Shown here piece after piece: positions 45,403 through 53,711 of a stretch of DNA of 64,000 nucleotides (positions are counted from its first letter, which is position 1; each line of letters opens with the position of its first letter). Both the position numbers and the translations under genes were made by a program. This DNA comes from an uncultured beta proteobacterium (GTDB lineage: Bacteria > Pseudomonadota > Gammaproteobacteria > Burkholderiales > Burkholderiaceae_C), in the NCBI GenBank assembly GCA_903960915.1, contig CAJCCO010000141.1:16672-80671 (forward strand), read 5' to 3'. The notes under the pieces were generated by a model, which did no database searches, was not told the origin of the DNA, and saw only the letters and a program-made list of their open reading frames with translations.

Positions 45403-45464
45403 ATCCGCTAATATATCCGTTTATGTCCGATCTTGACATCCATTTCCATATCCATTTATATCTG
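45401..45464 (-). promoter_or_regulatory. six phased iterons before the Fic gene
   Basis: Six heptamers of the form ATRTCCR occur at 45401, 45413, 45423, 45436 (ACATCCA), 45448 and 45458 (ATATCTG), spaced 10-13 bases, about one helical turn. On the coding strand they read YGGATAT. They cover the region immediately upstream of the Fic start (45402). A regulator, possibly the Fic winged helix itself, may bind them cooperatively. A TTGACA lies at about 45470-45475 on the coding strand. Confidence 0.5.
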
Positions 45465-45749
45465 ATTCATGTCAAATTTGGTCAACACCGAAGGTTTTCA
45501 GTATTCGGCAAGCGCCATTAGGAGAACATCGGGTTGACTCATCCAAACCAGACACTGCTCCACGCGCATGCCACATTTGCACGGCACGGCCCTACACAAG
45601 CTGTTGCTCAAGGATGTTTGAAGCTGTTTTTAAGGTCGTTTTTTGCCCGATCAAAGGTTTGTTGATTCAAGGTAAAAATGCGGCTTCAAACCAAACCTGC
45701 GCGTGGCTCACTCAACGCCGCGCTGCGGACCCCGAGCACAACCTTAGCC
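45465..45749. other. non-coding spacer between Fic and photolyase operons
   Basis: This divergent spacer contains no convincing gene. An in-frame run from 45678 reaches the DUF2805 gene but has no family similarity before 45750. It is AT-richer near the Fic side. Promoters for the photolyase operon must lie here but no clear -35/-10 pair was recognised. Confidence 0.5.
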
Positions 45750-46022
45750 ATGACCCTCACCCCTCATACACTACCGGCGCCACTCAGCGAAGCCGACCTG
45801 TCGCGCATCGTGGAGATGGCGTGGGAAGACCGCACCACGTTCGAGGCGATTGAGGCGCAGTTTGGCTTGAATGAATCGGCGGTGGTGGCTTTGATGCGGC
45901 GCCACATGAAGCCTTCTTCTTTTCGGATGTGGCGCAAGCGCATGGCCGGGCGCGAGACCAAGCATGCGGCGCTGCGTGGCGTGCAGGTACAGCGCCACCG
46001 TGCCAAACATACGCGGCAATAA
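45750..46022 (+). CDS. DUF2805 / TIGR03643 family small protein
   Basis: 90 aa basic protein. The TIGR03643 signature is visible as LSRIVEMAWEDRTTFEAIE, then LNESAVVALMRRHMKPSSF and RMWRKRMAGRETKHAAL. It resembles a helix-turn-helix of about 60 residues and is usually found beside photolyase and cryptochrome genes. The ATG at 45750 begins the conserved part. Eight bases separate its stop from the first ATG of the photolyase gene, suggesting cotranslation. Function unknown. Confidence 0.82.
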   Translation: MTLTPHTLPAPLSEADLSRIVEMAWEDRTTFEAIEAQFGLNESAVVALMRRHMKPSSFRMWRKRMAGRETKHAALRGVQVQRHRAKHTRQ

Positions 46023-46030
46023 CGGGCGCG

Positions 46031-47632
46031 ATGGTGATGGCAATGGCAATGGCAATGGCAATGGCAATGCCCAAGCAGCGTGCGCTGGTCTGGTTCAAAC
46101 GTGATCTGCGTATTCACGACCATGCGGCCTTGGTGGCGGCGCAGTCGCACGCCGATGCGCTGGCCCTCTTCGTCATCGAGCCCGAATGGCTGCAAAGCAC
46201 CGAATGCGATGCCAGCCATGTGGACTTTGCGTTGGGCTGCCTGGCGGAGCTACAGTTAGCCTTGCAGGCGCTCGGCTTGCCTTTGCTGGTGCGCGTGGGC
46301 TCTGCGGTGACGGTGTTGGCGCAGCTGCACCACGAGGTGGGCTTTAGCCACCTGCTGAGCCACGAAGAGACCGGACCAGGTTGGTCATACACGCGCGATC
46401 AACAGATAGCCGCTTGGTGCCAGAGCACGCAGGTCACCTGGCAAGAATTTACCCAGACCGGTGTGGTGCGCCGCTTGCGCAGCCGCGCAGGGTGGGCCGC
46501 GCGCTGGCAAGCCCGCATGAGCGCACCTTTGCATTTGCTGCAGGGTGGATTCTCCGCAGCGCTGCCGCCAGACACCACCGAGCTGCCCACACTGGCCAGC
46601 TTGGGGCTGGCCCCCCACGGTAAAACCTTGCAGGCTGCCGGAGAAAAAGCGGCACGGCAGACCTTGAAAAGTTTTTTACAGGTGCGCGGCTTCGACTACC
46701 GCAAAGCCCTCTCCAGCCCCTTGAGCGCCGAAACAGGCTGCAGCCGCCTGAGCCCACACCTGGCGTTTGGCACCCTGTCCATGCGCACCGTGCACCAGGC
46801 CACCGAGGTGGCAATTGGCAGCACCCCTGAACGCACGATGGCGCATGCCCTGCGCGGCTTTTCTGGGCGGCTTCGCTGGCACTGCCACTTCATGCAAAAG
46901 CTGGAGGACGAACCGGCGATTGAGTTCCACAACTTTGCCCGCGTGTTTGACGGCTTGCGCGAGGAACGACCAACCGATTTCAACCAAGCCCACTTTGCCG
47001 CCTGGTGCGAAGGCCGCACCGGCTACCCCATGGTGGACGCCTGCATGCGCTCGCTCATTCGCACCGGCTGGCTCAATTTCCGCATGCGCGCCATGCTGGT
47101 CAGTTTTGCCAGCTACCACCTGTGGCTGCACTGGCGGCCCACCGGCCTGTTTCTGGCGCGGCAGTTTCTGGACTACGAACCCGGCATTCACTGGAGCCAA
47201 ATGCAGATGCAAAGCGGCACCACCGGCATCAACACGCTGCGCATGTACTCGCCCACCAAACAAGCCAAAGACCAAGACCCCGAAGGCCTGTTCATTCGCC
47301 GCTGGGTGCCCGAGCTGGCGCGCGTGCCGCTGCCGTACTTGGCTGAGCCCTGGACGATGGCGCCCAGCGTGCAGCACATGGCGGGCTGCGTCATCGGTAA
47401 AGATTACCCCGCGCCCATCGTGGACGACAAAACCGCCATGAAGGCCGCCAAAGACCGCATGTACGGGCTGCGTCAAAGCCTGCAAGCGCGCGAAGAAGCC
47501 GGCGATGTTCTGGCGCGGCATGGCTCACGTAAAAGTGGTCTACCGCCCACCGGGCAGGGGCGTCCGGCAAGGCCCAAGAAAGCCACGTCTGCGCCTGCTG
47601 CGCCGTCGCCGCAGGGCGACTTGTTTGCCTGA
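46031..47632 (+). CDS. deoxyribodipyrimidine photolyase / cryptochrome family protein
   Basis: 533 aa if begun at 46031. The N-terminal photolyase alpha/beta domain (ALVWFKRDLRIHDHAAL) is followed by the FAD-binding C-terminal domain. FAD-site landmarks are RLRWHCHFMQKLEDEP, GYPMVDACMRSLIRTGWLNFR split by RTGW, and the tryptophan-rich DYEPGIHWSQMQMQSGTTG. The light-driven enzyme repairs UV-induced pyrimidine dimers. The start is ambiguous: ATG codons at 46031, each repeat unit and 46067 (MPKQRALVWF) are all in frame. No good Shine-Dalgarno precedes any of them, so coupling to DUF2805 is likely. Confidence 0.88.
   Translation: MVMAMAMAMAMAMPKQRALVWFKRDLRIHDHAALVAAQSHADALALFVIEPEWLQSTECDASHVDFALGCLAELQLALQALGLPLLVRVGSAVTVLAQLHHEVGFSHLLSHEETGPGWSYTRDQQIAAWCQSTQVTWQEFTQTGVVRRLRSRAGWAARWQARMSAPLHLLQGGFSAALPPDTTELPTLASLGLAPHGKTLQAAGEKAARQTLKSFLQVRGFDYRKALSSPLSAETGCSRLSPHLAFGTLSMRTVHQATEVAIGSTPERTMAHALRGFSGRLRWHCHFMQKLEDEPAIEFHNFARVFDGLREERPTDFNQAHFAAWCEGRTGYPMVDACMRSLIRTGWLNFRMRAMLVSFASYHLWLHWRPTGLFLARQFLDYEPGIHWSQMQMQSGTTGINTLRMYSPTKQAKDQDPEGLFIRRWVPELARVPLPYLAEPWTMAPSVQHMAGCVIGKDYPAPIVDDKTAMKAAKDRMYGLRQSLQAREEAGDVLARHGSRKSGLPPTGQGRPARPKKATSAPAAPSPQGDLFA
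46037..46066 (+). repeat. hexanucleotide tandem repeat (ATGGCA)x5 at photolyase start
   Basis: Five exact ATGGCA units, preceded by ATGGTG (46031) and followed by ATGCCC (46067). They encode Met-Ala pairs, and each unit carries an in-frame ATG. Loss or gain of units changes the N-terminus by two residues without a frameshift. Confidence 0.95.
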
Positions 47633-47665
47633 CTGGTTGACCGCCTGACTAACAAACCTTCACCC

Positions 47666-47833
47666 ATGAAAAATGATTTCAAAGGCAACAAGCAAGCGCT
47701 GCCCAGCAAACTGTGCGCGGTGTGCGGGCGCACCATGACCTGGCGCAAAGCGTGGGCCAAAAACTGGGACGCGGTGTTGTACTGCTCTGACGCTTGCCGT
47801 GCCAAAAAACCCGATAAAAAGAACCATGCCTAA
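47666..47833 (+). CDS. DUF2256 family zinc-ribbon-like small protein
   Basis: 55 aa. Four cysteines (Cys17, Cys20, Cys40, Cys44) frame the family core CAVCGRTMTWRKAW and VLYCSDAC, consistent with a small metal-binding ribbon. Too short for the usual size cut-offs. Its TAA overlaps the start of the PhrB-type gene by 8 bases, and it follows the photolyase by 33 bases. Its conserved association with photolyases suggests a related role, but none is proved. Confidence 0.85.
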   Translation: MKNDFKGNKQALPSKLCAVCGRTMTWRKAWAKNWDAVLYCSDACRAKKPDKKNHA

Positions 47834-49406
47834 CACCAACACTTCCACCAAAAATCCCAACAACTTGCCCAGCAAAGTCCGTCACCTGGTGATCGTGCTG
47901 GGCGACCAACTCGATGCCGAGTCGTCGGCGCTGCAAGACTTCGACCCGGCGCAAGACGTGGTGTGGATGGCCGAGGTGGCTGAGGAGTCGACCCACGTGT
48001 GGTCGAGCAAGCAGCGCATTGCGGTGTTTTTAAGCGCCATGCGGCACTTTGCCAGCGACTTGCGCACACGCGGCCTGCCGCTGCATTACACGCAGCTAGA
48101 CGAGGTTGGCAACGCCGGCACCCTGGGTCTGGAATTGAGCGCGGCCATCACAGCGATGCAGCCAGCGGCGCTGGTGATGACGGCGCCCGGCGACTGGCGC
48201 GTGTTGCAAAGCCTGCGTGCTGTGGCGGCGCAGCACGCGCTGGCGCTGGACCTGCGCGATGACACCCATTTTTTCAGCACAGTGCGCGAGTTTGCAGCGC
48301 ATGCCCAAGGCCGCAAACAACTTCGTCTGGAATACTGGTACCGCGAACTGCGGCACAAGCACGCCATTCTGATGGACGGCAAAGAGCCCGTGGGTGGACA
48401 GTGGAACTTTGACGCCGACAACCGCGAGTCCTTTGGCAAAGCCGGCCCGCAAGACGTACCAGCGCCCACGCGCTTCGAGCCGGACGCCACCACGCAAGAA
48501 GTCATGGCGCTGGTGAACACGCAATTTGCCAACCACCCGGGCAACTTGCAAAGTTTTGGCTGGCCGGTGACACGCGCGCAGGCGCTGGTGGCCTTGCAAA
48601 CCTTCATAGAACAGCGGCTGCCTTTGTTTGGCCAGTACGAAGATGCCATGTGGGCCGGTGAAGCCTGGCTCTACCACTCGCACCTGAGCTGCGCGCTCAA
48701 CCTCAAACTGTTGAACCCGCGCGAGGTGGTGCACGCAGCCGAGGCGGCTTACCGCGCCGGCCACGCGCCACTGGCGGCAGCCGAAGGATTCATTCGGCAA
48801 ATTTTGGGCTGGCGTGAATTTGTTCGCGGCATTTACTGGCTGCACATGCCCGAGTACCTGACGCGCAACGCGCTCAATGCCCAAGCCGAGTTGCCCGCCT
48901 GGTACTGGACCGGCAACACCGACATGGCCTGCCTGAAAGACGCCATTGGCCAAACCCTGGAACACGGCTACGCCCACCATATTCAGCGCCTGATGGTGAC
49001 CGGTTTGTATGCCCTGCTGTTGGGCGTGAAGCCGCAAGCGGTGCATAGCTGGTATCTGAGTGTTTATGTGGACGCGGTCGAATGGGTGGAGCTGCCCAAC
49101 ACACTGGGCATGGGTCAGTTTGGCGACGGTGGCCTCATGGCCAGCAAGCCATATGTGGCCAGCGGCAAATACATTCAGCGCATGAGCAACCACTGCAAAG
49201 GTTGCCTCTACGACCCCGCCCTGTCCACCGGCGCCACCGCTTGCCCGTTCACCACGCTGTACTGGGATTTTTTAATGCGCCACGAAGTCTTGCTCAAGAA
49301 AAACCCACGCATGGCCATGCAACTTAAAAACCTAGCCCGCCTAGATGCCCCCACCCGCGAGGCCATCAGTGCGCAGGCTGCTGCGCATCGACAGGGGCAA
49401 ACATAA
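47826..49406 (+). CDS. phrB: iron-sulfur (6-4) photolyase / cryptochrome of the PhrB (CryPro) class
   Basis: 526 aa FeS-BCP photolyase. Four [4Fe-4S] ligands are visible as Cys369, Cys457, Cys460 and Cys473; the spacings of 88, 3 and 13 equal those of Agrobacterium PhrB (350, 438, 441, 454). The N-terminal LVIVLGDQLD motif and the FAD-binding region HHIQRLMVTGLYALL and NTLGMGQFGDGG are also present. The family repairs 6-4 photoproducts. The start ATG lies within the DUF2256 3' end. It converges with the truncated BRO-type gene, overlapping it by 41 bases. Confidence 0.9.
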   Translation: MPNTNTSTKNPNNLPSKVRHLVIVLGDQLDAESSALQDFDPAQDVVWMAEVAEESTHVWSSKQRIAVFLSAMRHFASDLRTRGLPLHYTQLDEVGNAGTLGLELSAAITAMQPAALVMTAPGDWRVLQSLRAVAAQHALALDLRDDTHFFSTVREFAAHAQGRKQLRLEYWYRELRHKHAILMDGKEPVGGQWNFDADNRESFGKAGPQDVPAPTRFEPDATTQEVMALVNTQFANHPGNLQSFGWPVTRAQALVALQTFIEQRLPLFGQYEDAMWAGEAWLYHSHLSCALNLKLLNPREVVHAAEAAYRAGHAPLAAAEGFIRQILGWREFVRGIYWLHMPEYLTRNALNAQAELPAWYWTGNTDMACLKDAIGQTLEHGYAHHIQRLMVTGLYALLLGVKPQAVHSWYLSVYVDAVEWVELPNTLGMGQFGDGGLMASKPYVASGKYIQRMSNHCKGCLYDPALSTGATACPFTTLYWDFLMRHEVLLKKNPRMAMQLKNLARLDAPTREAISAQAAAHRQGQT

Positions 49407-49920
49407 GGGGGCCCAAGGCAAATTCGCGCTTCTCCTTCACGCCGCGTATTTGCCATTCGTCGGTCAACTCGTCGCGGCTGGCGATACCACGCACCCGCTT
49501 TTCGATCCATTCGGGGCTGTCGCCTTTGGACTGGTAAATGGCCCGCATGCGCTGTGCGGCCAGTTCGGGGTTTTCGATTTCTTCCAGCCGCTCATAGCCC
49601 ACTTGGGCGAGCAAGCGCTTGAACGGCTCTGCCTTGGGCGAGGGGATGGATTGGATTAGCCGTAACAGTTGCTCGGCACTGCCGGCCAGGGTTTGGCGCT
49701 GTACGCCGCTGGCCGTGCGCATGGCTACCTGGGGACAATTTGTCCCTAGGTAGCTGCCCAGCTCCGTATCCCGCTTGCGCAGCTTCTTGAGGTAATCGGT
49801 TGGGTTGACCGAGTCCGTCAGTACCTGCACCACGTCCACGATGGAGAAATACCAAAGCTGCGCATCTTCGCTCCAGATAGAACGAATTTCCGCCGACTCG
49901 AATAGTTTGATGCGGCTCAT
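49366..49920 (-). pseudogene. BRO-N domain protein, C-terminally truncated
   Basis: 184 codons. The N-terminal BRO-N domain (residues about 8-100: RSIWSEDAQLWYFSIVDVV, LTDSVNPTDYLKKLRKRD) and the middle stretch WIEKRVRGIASRDELTDEW are intact. Similarity ends at KREFA, at about the position of the PhrB stop (49406). The last residues (PVDAQQPAH) are antisense to the photolyase 3' end. Family members continue about 80-110 residues more, so this is a deletion product. ATGA overlap with the DinD-like gene upstream. Confidence 0.7.
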
Positions 49921-50792
49921 GTGCCCTCCTTCGTCTGGGTGGTGGGGGCGCTCTTGCGCTTATCTGCTTCATGTTTGAGGATTTTTTTATCGTCAGACTG
50001 CAAACGTCGCTCCACCTTTTTCACATCTTCTTCGGGCGGCAGACTCTCTGGGCGAATGCCACGTTCCAGCAAGGTGTTGCGCACCGCCTGGTTGTTGGTG
50101 ATGTGCTCGTTGGAGATTTGCACCTCAACCGCCATTTGATGCTGGCGAACGTTAAAGATGGTGATTTCGGCCGCGAAGTCTTTGGCCTTGAGCAAAATAG
50201 TGGGCGCAAAGTCGGCCAGTGGGCGGCTGTCTGGCACTTTCCATTGGGCTTTCATGGCCTGGGTGCTTTTGCCAAACAGAGCGTGGTCGCCTTTGCTGCG
50301 AATCAAGCCAAAGTCTTGGTCGCCACCGGTCTGTTCATAGATGACTTGCGAAAGTTCTTTTTCTGTTGCCGTGAGTTTTTTGCGTGCGTGGATGCGCTCA
50401 GCATCCAGCAGGCGTTGCTCAATCAGCTCTGCCTTGCGGGTTTGCACCGCAAAGTAGGTTTGGGCAAAAGCTATTTCAGGTTTGCGAGGGTCGCCGTTTT
50501 GCGCAATGAGGTAGCAGGCATAGCGGGTGAGCATGATGTCGTCGATATCGCGCTGGCTGCCAGAGCCCAAGTCGACCATTTTCCTGACGTCAGGAAAATG
50601 GTTGTCGATGTCGGGCCCCGAGACTTCACAAGCGGTTTTGGCTCTGCTGATGACGTTGAGGAAGTTTTCCCACTTGCTGTAGCCCAGCAAGTGTTGAACG
50701 TCCCTTGCTAGCCAGAACTCCACCCCTGTTTCTGTTTGCTGCGCATGACCCTCAAAGGTGTCGGTGAGCGTTTGAACTAACTCTTTTTTCAT
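49917..50792 (-). CDS. dinD: DinD-like DNA-damage-inducible protein
   Basis: 291 aa. N-terminal BRO-N/KilA-like DNA-binding domain (VEFWLARDVQHLLGYSKWENF; HFPDVRKMVDLGSGSQRDI), then a charged alpha-helical C-terminus. E. coli DinD is SOS-induced and modulates RecA-dependent recombination. Here no clear SOS box was recognised upstream (50793-51014). It sits with a truncated BRO-N partner at an apparent insertion junction next to the photolyase genes. A 28-bp palindrome lies inside its coding region. Confidence 0.82.
   Translation of the reverse strand: MKKELVQTLTDTFEGHAQQTETGVEFWLARDVQHLLGYSKWENFLNVISRAKTACEVSGPDIDNHFPDVRKMVDLGSGSQRDIDDIMLTRYACYLIAQNGDPRKPEIAFAQTYFAVQTRKAELIEQRLLDAERIHARKKLTATEKELSQVIYEQTGGDQDFGLIRSKGDHALFGKSTQAMKAQWKVPDSRPLADFAPTILLKAKDFAAEITIFNVRQHQMAVEVQISNEHITNNQAVRNTLLERGIRPESLPPEEDVKKVERRLQSDDKKILKHEADKRKSAPTTQTKEGT
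50575..50602. repeat. 28-bp perfect palindrome inside dinD-like gene
   Basis: ACCATTTTCCTGAC (50575-50588) is followed directly by its exact reverse complement (50589-50602). It codes for the conserved HFPDVRKMV segment, so part of the symmetry may follow from codon choice. Confidence 0.95.
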
Positions 50793-51014
50793 GGCCTGTC
50801 TCCCTTTTTGAATTTATTCAGCATGGCGACTGGGTGTTGCTGCTCTTCGGTTGAAACCGCAACGTTTGCACCCATCCCAGCTGCTTGTATATTTTTAAAG
50901 TGAAACAGATGGTAAGCGGCTTTGGTCACTTGATGGTGCCGTTATTTCCACTCGGTACCAGCCGGTCGAGTCCGATTTATCCTGCTTAAAAAAAGCTATC
51001 GGGCGCGTATGCCT

Positions 51015-52487
51015 TCAAGTCGCCCAGGGAAAAACCGGGTGAAAAAGTTTGTCTTGTGTGGGGTTGCCAAAAGCCCGCTGGGTGTGACTGGCCATGAGTT
51101 TGTCAAACTGCTGCTGGGCCTGCGTTTGTAGCTCGTCGCTGTTGCGCTTGCTGCTGCCGAGCAATTCAAAGTTTTCCATCAGGTGGCGGCCGCCTATATA
51201 GCTGGCGCGGCAGTCGGTGCCGCGCCCGGCCAGAATCAAATTTTTGAAGGGGTCAAAAAATGGTCCGAGATGCGGCGCCTGAAGATCAAACACAACGATA
51301 TCTGCTTGTGCCCCAGGCGCCAGGCGCCCCAGATCGTCCCGACCCAGCGCCCGGGCCCCGCCCAGGGTGGCGGCGTTGTACAGGTCTGCAGCGCTGGTGC
51401 GCGTGGCCTCGTTCTCCACCACGCGCGCCACATACAGGCCCACTTGCATGTTGTGCAGCAAGTCCGGTGGCCAGGTGTCTGTGCCTAAGCCTAGGTTGAT
51501 ACCGGCCTCTTTGAGTTTGCCGAATGAATTCAAGGCATCGCCCATGCGCGCAAACACCACCGGGCAGTGCGCAATGGTGGCGCCTGAGGCGCAGAGTCGG
51601 CGCCAATCGTCCGGGCTGCGGTCAGACACTTTGGGGTGCCCACTGAGGTAGATGCCGTGCGGCAAAATTGCGCGGGACGTCAACAAGCCGAGCTGTTCCA
51701 GCCAACCCAAAGGCGTGGTGTGGCGCAGCTGGCGAACCAATTCAAATTCGTACACCGACTGGCAGCAGTGCAGTCGTACGGGCGCCTTCAACTCTTGGCT
51801 CAAGGCCGCTGTTTGTGCCAGCAATGCAGGCGTGCAGGTTTCAATTCGGTCGGGCGCCAACATGCCGCGCACCAGGCCGCCGTGTGCGCCGTCAAAGTCC
51901 TGAAAAAAACGCTCGGCTTGCTTGAGCCCGGCCAAACCGCGCGGCTCGTCCCAATGCTGCGCCAGGCTGCGGTCGGGGCGTATATAGGTCATGCCGCTCA
52001 TGTAGCACGGCCCCAGATAGACGCGCAGGCCCAGTTCGCCAGCGATGCCTGCCACGGCGGCGAATTCGTCGTAGTGTTCGGCCCATGCGCGGTAATACAT
52101 GGAAGTAATGGGCAAGGCCGTGGTGATGCCGTTGCGAATGAGGTGACTGAATGCGTAGCGGGCCTTGAAGGCTTCTTCTTCGGCGCTGTATGCCTCACGC
52201 GGCCCCTGGTTTAAATAGTCCTGCGACCACAGTCGCCCCATTTCCAATTTGTCGCCATTCTCAAAACCGAGCACGCCCGAGTCGAGGTCGCCCAGCGCGT
52301 CCAGATCAATCAGGCCCGGCCCTATCAAGGCATGGCCGTAGTCCACTGTTTTGTCGACATGGCCTGGAAAGTTACGGCCCACAAACTCAATCGTGTCGCC
52401 TGAAAAAACCACCTCGCCGTCACGCCACAATTCATGCGTCTTGCCGTTGAAGCCGACCACAAAAGATGCTTTAAGACGTGTGCGCAT
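51015..52487 (-). CDS. amidohydrolase-superfamily protein lacking the first HxH motif
   Basis: 490 aa, last gene of the minus-strand operon beginning at 62278. Fold-level similarity to AtzA/TrzN-type hydrolases is clear (GPGLIDLDALGDLDSG; LHNMQVGLYVARVV; ADIVVFDLQAPH). The N-terminal metal motif HxH is replaced by Asp61-Leu-Asp63. Later candidate ligands remain (VRLHCCQS, LPHGIYLSGH, GLGTDTWPPD). The ATG at 52487 is preferred; a TTG at 52508 overlapping the preceding stop is possible. It may use different metal coordination or be inactive. It follows another deaminase-like gene. Confidence 0.78.
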   Translation of the reverse strand: MRTRLKASFVVGFNGKTHELWRDGEVVFSGDTIEFVGRNFPGHVDKTVDYGHALIGPGLIDLDALGDLDSGVLGFENGDKLEMGRLWSQDYLNQGPREAYSAEEEAFKARYAFSHLIRNGITTALPITSMYYRAWAEHYDEFAAVAGIAGELGLRVYLGPCYMSGMTYIRPDRSLAQHWDEPRGLAGLKQAERFFQDFDGAHGGLVRGMLAPDRIETCTPALLAQTAALSQELKAPVRLHCCQSVYEFELVRQLRHTTPLGWLEQLGLLTSRAILPHGIYLSGHPKVSDRSPDDWRRLCASGATIAHCPVVFARMGDALNSFGKLKEAGINLGLGTDTWPPDLLHNMQVGLYVARVVENEATRTSAADLYNAATLGGARALGRDDLGRLAPGAQADIVVFDLQAPHLGPFFDPFKNLILAGRGTDCRASYIGGRHLMENFELLGSSKRNSDELQTQAQQQFDKLMASHTQRAFGNPTQDKLFHPVFPWAT

Positions 52488-52504
52488 AGGTGGGTGAGCA
52501 AGCG

Positions 52505-53701
52505 TCAACGTGCCAGAAAGACACCGTCGCGCGCCACGATGTGGCCGCGGCTGATGACGGTGCGTCTGGGGCTGCGGTCCACCACGGCGGCGGCCAAATT
52601 TTCTGCCGGCAAGATCAGCAAGTTAGCCGGGCAGCCGGGCGCCAAACCATAAGCGGGCAGGCCCAGCGCACGGGCACCGCCTGTGCTCACCATGTCAAAG
52701 GCCATCTCGAGGTCGCTGTCCTTACTCCAGCCAAATCGCAAGGCGATCAACATGGCGCGCTCCAGCATGTCGCCATTGCCCATGGGGCTCCAGGCGTCGC
52801 GAATTCCATCTGAGCCGGAACACACATTGACGTGGCGGCTGCGCAGCATAGCCACGGGCGGCACGGTCACGTGAGAGGGTGCGCACGTCATGATGGAGAT
52901 TTGCAGCTCGGCCAAGCGGTCTGCCAGGGCATGCAGCTCCACAGGCGCAAAGGCGCCCAGGCAATACGCGTGGCTGATCATCACGCGGCCTTGCAAGCCG
53001 TGGGCTTGCGTCATGTCGGCAATGCGCTCAATTTCCCAACGACCCAAATCTGCCGGGTCGTGCAAATGAATGTCTACGCCACGGTCATACCGGACGGCCC
53101 AGTCAAACAGGATTTCGAGGTGGCGAACCGGGTCGCGGTCAATGGCCGCAGGGTCGATACCGCCAACGATGTCCACCCCCATTTCAAGGGCTGTTTGCAT
53201 CAGCGCCGTGGTGCCGGGTTGAATCAGCAGGCCGCCCTGCGGAAAGGCCACCAGCTGCATGTCAATCAAGTGCTTGTACTGGTCTCGCAGCGCCAGCATG
53301 GCCTCCACGTGACGCAAGCCCCACACCGTCTGCACGTCCACATGGCTGCGGAAATACAGCGAACCCAGGGCGATGCAATGCTCCGTCAGGGCGCCGGCAC
53401 GCTGGGCAATCGGCACGTCAAAGTTCTTCAGCAAGACTTGTTCATTACTGATGCGGTCGTTGCGCGTGGGGCCCGCCGAATTGGGACGCCAGGGCATGCT
53501 CCACAAGGTCTTGTCGAAATGGACATGGCTCTCCACCAGGGCCGGCAGCAACAACTGGCCCTGGCCGTCCAACAAGCAGGGAAGTTCTGGCGCGGCACTG
53601 CCCACAGGCAACAGCGCCTTGATCTTGCCGGCCTCCAGCACAAGGTCCACGGCGGCGGCGCCAAGAGGACGAACATTACGGATCACCTGGGTTGTCGTCA
53701 T
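52505..53701 (-). CDS. cytosine-deaminase-like amidohydrolase
   Basis: 398 aa metal-dependent hydrolase resembling CodA-type deaminases. Motifs in order: VESHVHFDK (HxH), DIHLHDPAD (HxH), SHAYCLG, and CSGSDGIRDAWSP with the catalytic Asp. The CodA family removes ammonia from pyrimidines, isoguanine and creatinine-like rings. Located between the flavin reductase and the HxH-less amidohydrolase. An N-heterocyclic substrate imported by the operon's transporter is inferred. Confidence 0.82.
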   Translation of the reverse strand: MTTTQVIRNVRPLGAAAVDLVLEAGKIKALLPVGSAAPELPCLLDGQGQLLLPALVESHVHFDKTLWSMPWRPNSAGPTRNDRISNEQVLLKNFDVPIAQRAGALTEHCIALGSLYFRSHVDVQTVWGLRHVEAMLALRDQYKHLIDMQLVAFPQGGLLIQPGTTALMQTALEMGVDIVGGIDPAAIDRDPVRHLEILFDWAVRYDRGVDIHLHDPADLGRWEIERIADMTQAHGLQGRVMISHAYCLGAFAPVELHALADRLAELQISIMTCAPSHVTVPPVAMLRSRHVNVCSGSDGIRDAWSPMGNGDMLERAMLIALRFGWSKDSDLEMAFDMVSTGGARALGLPAYGLAPGCPANLLILPAENLAAAVVDRSPRRTVISRGHIVARDGVFLAR

Positions 53702-53711
53702 GGCAGACTTT

